Source: WYZ-LMO8 sp964586135 (GTDB lineage Archaea > Thermoproteota > Methanomethylicia > Nezhaarchaeales > WYZ-LMO8). From it: a DNA stretch of 6,005 nt. Below are positions 1 through 4,712 of the stretch, one piece after another (the first letter of the stretch is position 1; each line of letters begins with the position of its first letter). The position numbers were made by a program, and so were the translations under genes. The notes under the pieces were generated by a model that made no database searches, was not told where the DNA came from, and saw only the letters and a list, made by a program, of their open reading frames with translations. The stretch is from NCBI GenBank assembly GCA_964586135.1, contig CAZPGS010000053.1:1-6005 (forward strand), given 5' to 3'.

Positions 1-124
1 CATCCACAACCATTAGGACAACGCTTCCTCCCCACCTCTCTGTTCTAAGGCATCTGTCGCAATGTTCCTTTAGCCCAGAAACCTTGTGCATGTAACTGTC
101 AGCAATGCTCTTTAACAGGGACAT
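1..124 (-). CDS. Partial small CxxC protein of the integrated element, 5' end only
   Basis: A reading frame starts at ATG 124-122 and runs open off the left edge (41 codons seen). The start is supported by a strong Shine-Dalgarno sequence, AGGGGTGA at 137-130, five bases upstream; an earlier in-frame GTG at 133-131 lies inside that site and is less likely. The visible protein has a helical N-terminus, then HCDRC, a CxxC pair that may bind a metal, then a glycine-serine turn and a hydrophobic strand (SVVLMVVD). It is the last gene of the minus-strand string that follows the integrase, 16 bases after the preceding stop. I do not recognise a named family. It resembles small cysteine-containing proteins of archaeal integrated elements, but that is an impression and no function is claimed. 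Confidence 0.6.
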   Translation of the reverse strand, partial: MSLLKSIADSYMHKVSGLKEHCDRCLRTERWGGSVVLMVVD

Positions 125-129
125 TCGGT

Positions 130-137
130 TCACCCCT
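130..137 (-). promoter_or_regulatory. Shine-Dalgarno site for the left-edge gene
   Basis: AGGGGTGA matches the archaeal anti-16S consensus GGAGGTGA at most positions and lies five bases before ATG 124-122. It decides the start in favour of that ATG over the upstream GTG, and shows that internal genes of this operon use leadered initiation. Confidence 0.55.
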
Positions 138-140
138 TCT

Positions 141-667
141 CTAAAATTTATTCTTCCTTATAATACTCCGCAGGTCACTAGCCATCCATGTTTTGGATGC
201 ATCTATTAAACCTTCGAGTATTCCAATACTCATATCAATCTTGTAAAGGGCATCCTTTAAACCTCTAGCTATCGAAAAGACATCCTGCGTCGGTAGATTC
301 ACTAGTTCTATAGGATGGAGATATATGCCTTCTTTTCGAAGCTCATTGATTATTTGATTTATTACCGAGTTCAAGAAGTTGTTTACGTTTTCTATGTGTT
401 TTATCATTTCTGGCAACGGTCGAACAAGCGATGCTTGCACGCTGGTCGCTAAAGAAGTTATAAGCCAGTTGGCAATAATCCCCCTACATCTTCACCTCTT
501 TTAAATTTTTCAAAGCTTTCTTTCAAAACATCTTCTAAGGGCCTGGAGAGCAATTCATAATCCTCTTGAATGAGCTTTCTCAGCGATTCCACGTACTTAA
601 GATTGATTTTTCTGTGGTTAAGGCCTGCCGCTTTATCATCTCCATCCTTATCATTCTCCTGTAGCAC
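141..667 (-). pseudogene. Unknown helical element protein (about 175 aa), read across one frameshift
   Basis: Two adjacent frames probably form one gene. The first starts at GTG 667-665, behind GAGAGGT (680-674), and reads 69 residues to TAA 460-458. The second ends at TAG 143-141; its first usable start is GTG 440, but the frame is open upstream with convincing sequence (NWLITSLATS) back to a G5 run at 480-484. One more G would join the frames as ...GEDVGG-IIANWLITS..., giving about 175 residues. The N-terminal third is strongly charged (EKFKRGED); the rest is amphipathic helix, rich in Leu, Ile and Asn, without cysteines or an obvious catalytic motif. I do not recognise the family. If the two frames are really separate genes, they encode proteins of 69 aa (458-667) and 99 aa (141-440). 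The gene overlaps its upstream neighbour, as in an operon. Confidence 0.55.
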
Positions 668-807
668 TCTTCAACCTCTCCAGGAGCTTTATCCATGTAG
701 TTACGCCCTTATCTTCATCAACGTTTCCTTATCAATATCCTCTGTGAAGGTAGCACGCTTATAAACTGCCAACCCTCAACTAAATATTTTTCAAGCTCAT
801 CTCCCAT
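651..807 (-). pseudogene. Micro-protein with YLVEGWQF motif, probably frameshifted
   Basis: ATG 807-805 lies two bases after the preceding stop. The frame gives 29 residues beginning MGDELEKYLVEGWQFISVLP and ends at TGA 720-718. The segment EKYLxEGWQFxxxLP is a recurrent short pattern in archaeal hypothetical proteins; I know no function for it. After the AAA run at 724-726 the +1 frame continues with plausible coding sequence (DEDKGVTTWIKLLERLK) to TGA 653-651. Removing one A would give one protein of about 51 residues whose end overlaps the next gene's GTG start by 17 bases. That operon-like overlap supports the longer reading. Otherwise it is a 29-residue ORF (718-807). Confidence 0.45.
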
Positions 808-809
808 TA

Positions 810-962
810 CTATCCTTTGAGGGTTATGTTTACCTTCCCTAAGTTTTTAAGCTCATTCTCGAAGAGCTCAAGCTCTTCATCCTTGTTCACTTCTCTTCCA
901 ATTTCCTTTTCTTTGGCAACCTTAACCTCAAGCAAATCTATCCCAAGCAAGCTCTTAGCCAT
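810..962 (-). CDS. Small charged element protein, 50 aa
   Basis: ATG 962-960 overlaps the end of the integrase gene by eight bases (ATGGCTAA), a typical translational coupling arrangement, and the frame ends at TAG 812-810. The 50-residue product begins MAKSLLGIDLLEVKVAKEKE and is dominated by Glu and Lys, with a leucine-spaced acidic helix in the middle (ELELFENELKNL) that could form a short coiled coil. It has no signal peptide, cysteines or recognisable DNA-binding motif. The family is not recognised. Its place directly behind the integrase would fit a small accessory or regulatory protein, but that is inference from position only. Confidence 0.5.
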   Translation of the reverse strand: MAKSLLGIDLLEVKVAKEKEIGREVNKDEELELFENELKNLGKVNITLKG

Positions 963-2069
963 GCTCTTTAAAGCCTCTATTTTTCGCTTCTTTTACAATA
1001 CTCGCCTGCTCTATCGGCTGAGCTACTGTGATCAGAAAAGGCTCGCAATCCTTGTAGCATTTCCTCATATCCTCAATCATGTCTGGTGGTAGAACTCCTT
1101 TGTTCGTTGAATATCTTGCTTTTATGTCTCCTTTATGTCCCATCAAGAACTGTAAGTAAGGATGAGATATTTTTCCTTTAGATTCAGCGATAATCATGTT
1201 TGTATCGCAGTAAGCCCTGAGCACATAGGGCCTCCAGCTAAAGCCAGCTTTCAGAATCGCTTCCCTAATATCTCTTGTAATTAGTGTTGTTCTTAGGAAT
1301 CTGTTCTTTCTCGGTCCACGGGGATCAAAGCCAAAAAGCGGTGAACCCTTGCCAAGCTCCTCGCCTTGCTTCAACCTTTCATCCAAGTACTCTTTTGTGT
1401 ATGTTATCGTTTGCTTTGGAACAAAGGTAAAGTACTGATGCCCACCTTTGCTCAAACCCTTCCTAACAACAAGCATGGCCGGGACTTTGACAAATTCTAT
1501 CCCATTATCCCTTATCTCTGCTTCAACAAAGTCTCCAAGCCTTAACCCATCGCTTCCATCATAATTTCCTAAGCTATGAGGTCTTAACCCGCTAAACGCC
1601 ATCAATGCAAATGAAACTCTTGCCCTTGGTGTTGCCATCCTGATTATCCTATCAAGTTCCTCCTTGCTTGGAACTCTTTCATCAGCTATGGTTGGAGTAT
1701 CCGATTCACCCTTTATGTTTACTTTTAGCTTAACGTTCAAGTTGTTATAAGCAAGCCACGAGTTAAGAACCTTATAAACCTCACTAAGTATGAGCCTGCC
1801 TTACCTTCGCTCTCCATCTTTCGAATGAGATCGATAAAGCTGTCTCTGAAAGCCTTTGTTTTGGCAACCTTAAGCATAGCCTTGGGATCTGTTTTGTTAA
1901 TTTTGCAGTAAAAGCCCAAGGTCCTTAAGTAAACGCTTGCCGTAACCATCGACTTAGCCGCTAAGTTATCAAACTAACGCTTTACATCCTCATCCTCAAG
2001 CAAGTAGGTATATTTGCCTTCAACCTTCCTCCAATAAGATAAAGGGAAGCCTCTAATTAGAGGATTCGA
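955..2069 (-). pseudogene. Archaeal tyrosine recombinase (integrase), broken by TAG and a frameshift
   Basis: This enzyme would integrate and excise the element by cutting and rejoining DNA through a tyrosine. The frame is open from 2069, just past the tRNA 3' end, to TAA 957-955. The N-terminal part reads LLEDEDVKR, then TAG at 1974-1976, then FDNLAAKS and MVTASVYLRTLGFYCKINK; archaeal relatives have Trp at the stop position (RWYxNLA), so TGG became TAG. A second lesion near 1761-1771 shifts ...RFIRFL into the frame NSWLAYNNLNVKLKVNI; one base is missing. The catalytic domain (frame from TTG 1740) is intact: Arg in GLRP (residue 53 of that frame), Lys 98 in the beta-hairpin, RPYVLR (R175; Tyr replaces the first His of HxxR), His202 in MGHKG, and Tyr210 in ARYSTNKG. 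Restored length is about 350-370 residues, normal for the family. No ATG precedes the TAG; TTG 2003 is a possible start. An AT-rich TATA-like stretch lies at 2069-2077. Confidence 0.85.
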
Positions 2070-2071
2070 TT

Positions 2072-2076
2072 AAAAA
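2072..2076 (-). terminator. Oligo-T terminator after tRNA-Val
   Basis: On the minus strand, five T residues occur six bases past the tRNA 3' end (TAAATTTTTAATC). Short T-runs are the usual termination signal for archaeal RNA polymerase after tRNA genes. The same AT-rich stretch could also serve as a TATA element for the integrase, so the two roles may overlap. Confidence 0.4.
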
Positions 2077-2081
2077 TTTAG

Positions 2082-2115
2082 TGGGCCGGCCCGGATTTGA
2101 ACCGGGGACCACTAC
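2082..2115 (-). other. Presumed attachment site (tRNA-Val 3' half)
   Basis: The AT-rich integrase region begins immediately after base 2082, the discriminator base of tRNA-Val, and the integrase reads away from it. Archaeal tyrosine recombinases of this type commonly use the 3' half of a tRNA gene as the att core and regenerate an intact tRNA. The tRNA here is complete. The partner copy would lie left of position 1 and is not in this window, so the exact repeat limits are unknown and the boundary given here is approximate. Confidence 0.4.
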
Positions 2116-2156
2116 CTCGTAAGGGTAGCGTTCTGGCCAGGCTAAACTACCGGCCC
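2082..2156 (-). tRNA. tRNA-Val (anticodon UAC)
   Basis: The minus strand folds into a complete 75-nt cloverleaf. The acceptor stem is GGGCCGG/CCGGCCC with discriminator A; the D arm is GTTT/GAAC; the anticodon stem is CTACC/GGTAG with loop CTTACGA, giving anticodon TAC (reads GUA); the T arm is CCCGG-TTCAAAT-CCGGG. There is no intron, and CCA is not encoded, as is common in archaea. The gene has its own TATA-like element upstream and a T-run downstream. It also marks the border between AT-rich element DNA on its 3' side and GC-richer chromosomal DNA on its 5' side. Confidence 0.96.
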
Positions 2157-2183
2157 TCACTTCATCTACGAGGACATGAGGGG

Positions 2184-2191
2184 CTTTTATG
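2184..2191 (-). promoter_or_regulatory. TATA box for tRNA-Val
   Basis: CATAAAAG on the minus strand is centred about 31 bases before the tRNA 5' end. That places transcription start some five bases ahead of the mature tRNA, as expected for an archaeal promoter. A second similar run (TAAAAG) lies just upstream. Confidence 0.5.
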
Positions 2192-2197
2192 CTTTTA

Positions 2198-2362
2198 GTG
2201 CGTGACCTGTTCAAGGGCCTCGGTCGTGGGCAAAGCCGTTCAAGAGCCTTAGCTTTCAGCCAGCGACGTATCTAAACGTTAGCGCTTGAAGAGAACGATG
2301 AGATGCTCGCCCGCCAATTAACTAGCCTCGCGTCTTCAGCTTCGGCACTTTGCTGCCAGAAA
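2198..2362. other. Spacer with no supported gene
   Basis: Between the tRNA promoter and the vapB promoter I find no convincing ORF or RNA gene. A 25-codon plus-strand frame from GTG 2198 has no start signal. An imperfect repeat, TTCAAGGGCCT (2210-2220) and TTCAAGAGCCT (2239-2249), is the only visible structure. Confidence 0.4.
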
Positions 2363-2364
2363 TT

Positions 2365-2372
2365 TTTATAAA
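2365..2372 (+). promoter_or_regulatory. TATA box of vapBC
   Basis: TTTATAAA in an AT-rich context is centred about 28 bases before GTG 2397, which predicts a leaderless or nearly leaderless transcript from that codon. An ATG at 2384 is too close to the box to be inside the transcript. Confidence 0.6.
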
Positions 2373-2396
2373 GTGTAAAAAGAATGAACGATAAAG

Positions 2397-2582
2397 GTGT
2401 CTCGGTCGACACTGGAGGAGCTTGAAGCCTTAAGAGAGTCATGGAAGGCCAAGAGCATAGAGGATGTGATAAGGAGGTCCCTGAAGGAGAGGAGGCAGGG
2501 ACTTCTCGAAGAGGTCTTCGGGGTGGACAGAGATAGAGTGAAGCCGTTCACAGAGGAAGATCGCGGTGAAGATCGCAGTTGA
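2397..2582 (+). CDS. vapB: VapB-type antitoxin
   Basis: The 61-residue protein begins MSRSTLEELEALRESWKAKS, followed by a helix (IEDVIRRSLKERRQ) and an acidic tail (VKPFTEEDRGEDRS). Helix-helix-acidic tail is the plan of archaeal VapB antitoxins, which bind operator DNA with the N-terminus and block the VapC nuclease with the C-terminus. It overlaps vapC by 17 bases, the usual TA arrangement. GTG 2397 is chosen because the TATA box fits a leaderless start. The protein then lacks most of the short N-terminal beta-strand expected of a ribbon-helix-helix or AbrB-like antitoxin. The strand can be read in another frame from ATG 2384 (MNDKGVSV), which would join with a small indel near 2407. The N-terminus may therefore be frameshifted. 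Confidence 0.7.
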   Translation: MSRSTLEELEALRESWKAKSIEDVIRRSLKERRQGLLEEVFGVDRDRVKPFTEEDRGEDRS

Positions 2583-2979
2583 CACGTACGCTTGGGTCGA
2601 GCTTTTCATAGGAAGCGAGAAGGGCTGAATGGTCAAAGAGAGGCTGGGCTCGACCGAGGAGGTATGCACTCCAGACACAGTCTTGGCGGAGCTCTCTAAG
2701 AAGTACGTTAGGGAAGGCGTCGAGCTGGGCGCGGTGAAGGAGAGGCTCTCTAAGATCTCTGAGATATCGAGGATAATCCCCATAGACAAGAATATAGCGA
2801 TAAAGGCCGCTGAGGTAGACCGTGAGTTGAGGGATAAGGCTAAAAGAGCAGGTCTGAGGGAGCCCAGTCTCGTCGATGTCACAATACCAGCTACGGCGAG
2901 GGCCCTCAATGCTAGCCTCATCACCGGCGACCAACACTTCGAGGGAGAGCCAGAGACCACACGGATAGGAGGCGGTTGA
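2566..2979 (+). pseudogene. vapC: VapC PIN-domain toxin, interrupted by in-frame TGA
   Basis: VapC toxins are magnesium-dependent ribonucleases. The frame starts at GTG 2566 inside the end of vapB and reads MKIAVDTYAWVELFIGSEKG, then TGA at 2626-2628, then in the same frame MVKERLGSTEE... to TGA 2977-2979. Total length is 137 codons, normal for the family. All four PIN acidic residues are present across the stop: Asp6 (AVDTYAW), Glu42 (TVLAELSKKY), Asp104 (LVDVTIPA) and Asp122 (ITGDQHF). The stop most simply arose from CGA by C to T, since relatives often have Arg or Lys there. ATG 2629 directly follows the stop (TGAATG) and could restart translation, but that 116-residue product lacks Asp6 and the first strand and should not be an active nuclease. 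Readthrough or a sequence error are the alternatives. Confidence 0.8.
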
Positions 2980-3011
2980 TTACTTGCCATGCCGTACCTT
3001 GAGCAGCGGTT

Positions 3012-3033
3012 GCCTCCGCTCTTTAGTGGAGGC
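3012..3033. repeat. Inverted repeat between convergent genes
   Basis: GCCTCCGC and GTGGAGGC can pair as an eight-base-pair stem with one G-U wobble around a six-base loop (TCTTTA). It lies between the convergent vapC and 139-aa genes, where a bidirectional transcript end is expected. There is no T-run after the stem on either strand, so a terminator role is weak. Confidence 0.3.
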
Positions 3034-3054
3034 TGGAAAGGCCGGAAAGGGTCG

Positions 3055-3474
3055 TTAAAGGTAGTGGGAGACCCTCTCGACGTCCTTCTTGAGCACGTGC
3101 CTCACGACATATATCATGGCGTTCAAGTAGAGGATTGCCCATTCGCTCGCGTCCTCGGCTGGCATCCCGAGCTCTATGGCCTTTCGAGAGAAGAGGACTT
3201 CTATCGTGTCCTCGAACTCGGGCGAGTACTTCTGCATACAGAAGACTATGTGGAAGCCAGGGAGAGGGGTCACGGCTATGGCCCACGCAGTCGCGTCGTC
3301 TATCTTGAAGTCCACTAGCCTGCCGCCTACCGCCATGGCGACCATCTTGGCCTCCTCGGGGGTTAAGTCCTTTAAGGCCTTGACCCTAAGCTGAACAGCG
3401 TTCTTAAGGAACCTGTCGTGGGCTAAGCCGCCTTCGAGCTCCCTTATGCTCACTAGCTCCCATCTCTCAAACAT
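3055..3474 (-). CDS. Conserved-looking hypothetical protein, 139 aa
   Basis: An intact frame from ATG 3474-3472 with a promoter-like CATATTAAG at 3514-3506. The protein starts MFERWELVSIRELEGG. It then has an acidic helix (LTPEEAKMVAMA), a glycine turn and strand (GGRLVDFKIDD), a hydrophobic strand run (TPLPGFHIVFCMQKY), and a C-terminal helix after MPAEDASEWAILYL. There is no signal peptide; one cysteine is present. The strand, acidic strip (YSPEFEDTIEVLFSRKA), then 'PAED' helix loosely recalls DUF3786-type proteins, but the resemblance is from memory and weak. It is convergent with vapC and divergent from the DUF364 gene. With the latter, it is one of only two clearly undamaged protein genes here, which suggests it is under selection. 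A soluble cytoplasmic protein is inferred; the function is unknown. Confidence 0.7.
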   Translation of the reverse strand: MFERWELVSIRELEGGLAHDRFLKNAVQLRVKALKDLTPEEAKMVAMAVGGRLVDFKIDDATAWAIAVTPLPGFHIVFCMQKYSPEFEDTIEVLFSRKAIELGMPAEDASEWAILYLNAMIYVVRHVLKKDVERVSHYL

Positions 3475-3505
3475 GGCAAGCTCAAGCGAGTTAAGGGGCG
3501 ACCAT

Positions 3506-3514
3506 CTTAATATG
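3506..3514 (-). promoter_or_regulatory. TATA-like element of the 139-aa gene
   Basis: CATATTAAG on the minus strand is centred 36 bases before ATG 3474, predicting a short leader of about ten bases. Confidence 0.35.
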
Positions 3515-3631
3515 CGCTTCGATGCGCTGATAGGAGAGCGCGAATAAAGCCAGCGTCATCGAAGAGGCATGGGGCAAATCTCTGCTCCAGCACGAGAACC
3601 CCCTCGACTTGAGAAGGCCGAAATCCTAAAG

Positions 3632-3646
3632 TTTTAAAGTTTAAAT
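3632..3646 (+). promoter_or_regulatory. TATA box of the DUF364 gene
   Basis: Two overlapping AT elements, TTTTAAAG (3632-3639) and TTTAAAT (3640-3646), precede GTG 3673. The second is centred 30 bases upstream, predicting transcription start within a few bases of the GTG (leaderless or nearly so). Confidence 0.5.
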
Positions 3647-3672
3647 CAAGGGCGACCGAGGTAAGTGGGCTG

Positions 3673-4419
3673 GTGCTCAAAGTGCTGCTCGAGAGGTTGA
3701 AGGAGAAGTGGTGGGAGAAGGTAAGACGAAGCGGCCTTAGCGAATGCGAGGTCGTCGTGAGCGTTCGAGGCCTAAAGCCGGAAGAGGCCATCGGCAGGCC
3801 ACGGCAGAGCGACTACCCGATAGTGAGGGGGCGCGAGGTCTTGATACAAGCCGAGCTTAAGGGGGCCATCGGGCAGGCGTTCACGGACGAGCCGCAACGG
3901 TATGAGGGCAGCTTAGAGGGCGTCTATGGGATGAGCCTCTCGACCAGCGGTGAGAGGGCGATATTCGTGGCCGTCGCGAACGCCACGTATAGGTACCTCG
4001 GACTCATCGACAACACGGTCCACTGCAAGGACGAAGGGCCGGAGATCTGCGGCGAGAGGATCGCTGACTACTTAGCCTCGATGGCTACGCCCGAGACGAA
4101 GTTGCTAATGATAGGCTTCCAGCCATCCATAGCTCAGAACCTATCGAAGAGGTTCAGGAACTTTCGCGTCACGGACATGGACCCCGAGAACGTGGGGCGA
4201 GTTAAGAGGGGCGTGAAGATTGAGTCCCACGAGGTGAATCGCGAGGCCATAGCTTGGAGCGACGTGGTCATAGCCACTGGCTCGACGATAGTCAACAACA
4301 CGATAGACGAGATAATCGAGCTCTTCAAGGGCAAGCAACTGGTATTTTACGGAGTCACCATAGCGTCCGCCGCTTACGAGTTTGGGCTCAAGAGGCTCTG
4401 CTTCTCTGAGAGATGGTGA
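3673..4419 (+). CDS. DUF4213/DUF364 putative heavy-metal chelation protein
   Basis: The 248-residue product matches this family over its full length. The N-terminal part, residues about 25-125, has RGLKPEEAIGRP, DYPIVRGREVLIQAE, the GQAFTDEP loop and the NTVHCKDEGPEICG segment with Cys118 and Cys126. The C-terminal Rossmann-like domain, residues about 140-245, has LLMIGFQPSIAQNL, VTDMDPENVG, then WSDVVIATGSTIVNNTIDEI and VFYGVTIASAA. Family members pair an enolase-like N-terminal fold with a Rossmann-like C-terminal fold and are proposed, not proven, to bind metal or a metallo-ligand. They are frequent in anaerobes. The start GTG 3673 is fixed by the TATA spacing; the frame is open further upstream but without a promoter-compatible start. 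The gene is intact, cytoplasmic and apparently monocistronic. The nearby CooC fragment makes a metal-handling setting plausible, but that link is inference. Confidence 0.88.
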   Translation: MLKVLLERLKEKWWEKVRRSGLSECEVVVSVRGLKPEEAIGRPRQSDYPIVRGREVLIQAELKGAIGQAFTDEPQRYEGSLEGVYGMSLSTSGERAIFVAVANATYRYLGLIDNTVHCKDEGPEICGERIADYLASMATPETKLLMIGFQPSIAQNLSKRFRNFRVTDMDPENVGRVKRGVKIESHEVNREAIAWSDVVIATGSTIVNNTIDEIIELFKGKQLVFYGVTIASAAYEFGLKRLCFSERW

Positions 4420-4480
4420 GCGCATCGAGGGTGTGAGAGCTCTTATCAATTGAGAGAAGTTAATTGTTACAGCCCGGCGG

Positions 4481-4489
4481 TTTTATAAG
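4481..4489 (+). promoter_or_regulatory. TATA box of the former ABC transporter operon
   Basis: TTTTATAAG is centred 29 bases before GTG 4514, again giving a leaderless or nearly leaderless start. It shows that the broken gene behind it keeps the front end of an operon, including its promoter. Confidence 0.5.
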
Positions 4490-4513
4490 CTATATCCCGG
4501 AGACCGTCGTGCC

Positions 4514-4712
4514 GTGAGCCCGCCAAGGGTTTTGAGCACCATAATTGGCCATAATTGGCGTGGCATTGGCAAGCGTCTTGGCCTTCTCCGCCCTAGCATT
4601 GCTACCCGGTTTCAGCGCTATAGTGAGCCAGATAGCCATGGCCGTCGAGTTCAATGACCACTCTGCCGCCGTGTGGATGGCGCTTGACAAAGAGCGGTTC
4701 GAGGAGGCTCAG
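4514..4712 (+). pseudogene. N-terminal fragment of an ABC substrate-binding-like protein
   Basis: From GTG 4514 the frame reads MSPPRVLSTIIG. After the second copy of a 10-bp duplication (4541-4560) it continues in the next frame as VALASVLAFSALALLPGF and ...MAVEFNDHSAAVWMALDKERF. Removing one repeat copy gives one continuous protein start with a hydrophobic N-terminal export signal. VEFNDHSAAVWMALDKxxFEEA resembles the first strand and helix of NMT1/TauA-like substrate-binding proteins (xxFNDHAAxxxVALEKGxFEEEGL). Only about 60 residues remain before the sequence passes into ABC ATPase code near 4700-4712, so this is not a functional binding protein. The hydrophobic segment is clear; the family call rests on a short motif and is moderate. 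A permease N-terminus is the main alternative. Confidence 0.5.
4541..4560 (+). repeat. 10-bp tandem duplication in the signal-peptide region
   Basis: ATAATTGGCC is followed at once by ATAATTGGCG. One copy restores the frame between GTG 4514 and the hydrophobic segment, so the second looks like a slippage duplication that broke the gene. Confidence 0.65.

Noticed and set aside
817..1092. Plus-strand ORF of 91 codons opposite the integrase end
   Set aside because: It is a Ser/Phe/Leu-rich shadow of the integrase and the 50-aa gene, with no start signal.
1974..1976. Pyrrolysine or other recoding of TAG/TGA as the explanation for both stops
   Set aside because: The two stops are different codons in unrelated genes, and frameshifts accompany them; nothing in the window (no pyl genes, no recoding hairpin I can see) supports recoding.
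2198..2275. Short plus-strand ORF from GTG 2198
   Set aside because: Only 25 codons, with no Shine-Dalgarno or TATA at a fitting distance and no coding character.
2290..2345. Possible C/D box small RNA (GATGA near 2297)
   Set aside because: No box D (CTGA) at a proper distance and no paired internal C'/D' boxes.
2439..2990. Minus-strand ORF of 183 codons opposite vapBC
   Set aside because: It is low-complexity (Ser, Leu and Pro rich), typical of an antisense shadow, and the plus strand encodes recognisable VapB and PIN motifs.
3507..3791. Minus-strand ORF opposite the DUF364 start
   Set aside because: It is Ser/Thr/Leu-rich shadow sequence; the region contains promoters for the divergent genes and the real DUF364 N-terminus.
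4441..4466. CAATT/AATTG inverted repeat after the DUF364 gene
   Set aside because: A five-base arm with a ten-base loop in AT-rich sequence is expected by chance, and no T-run follows.
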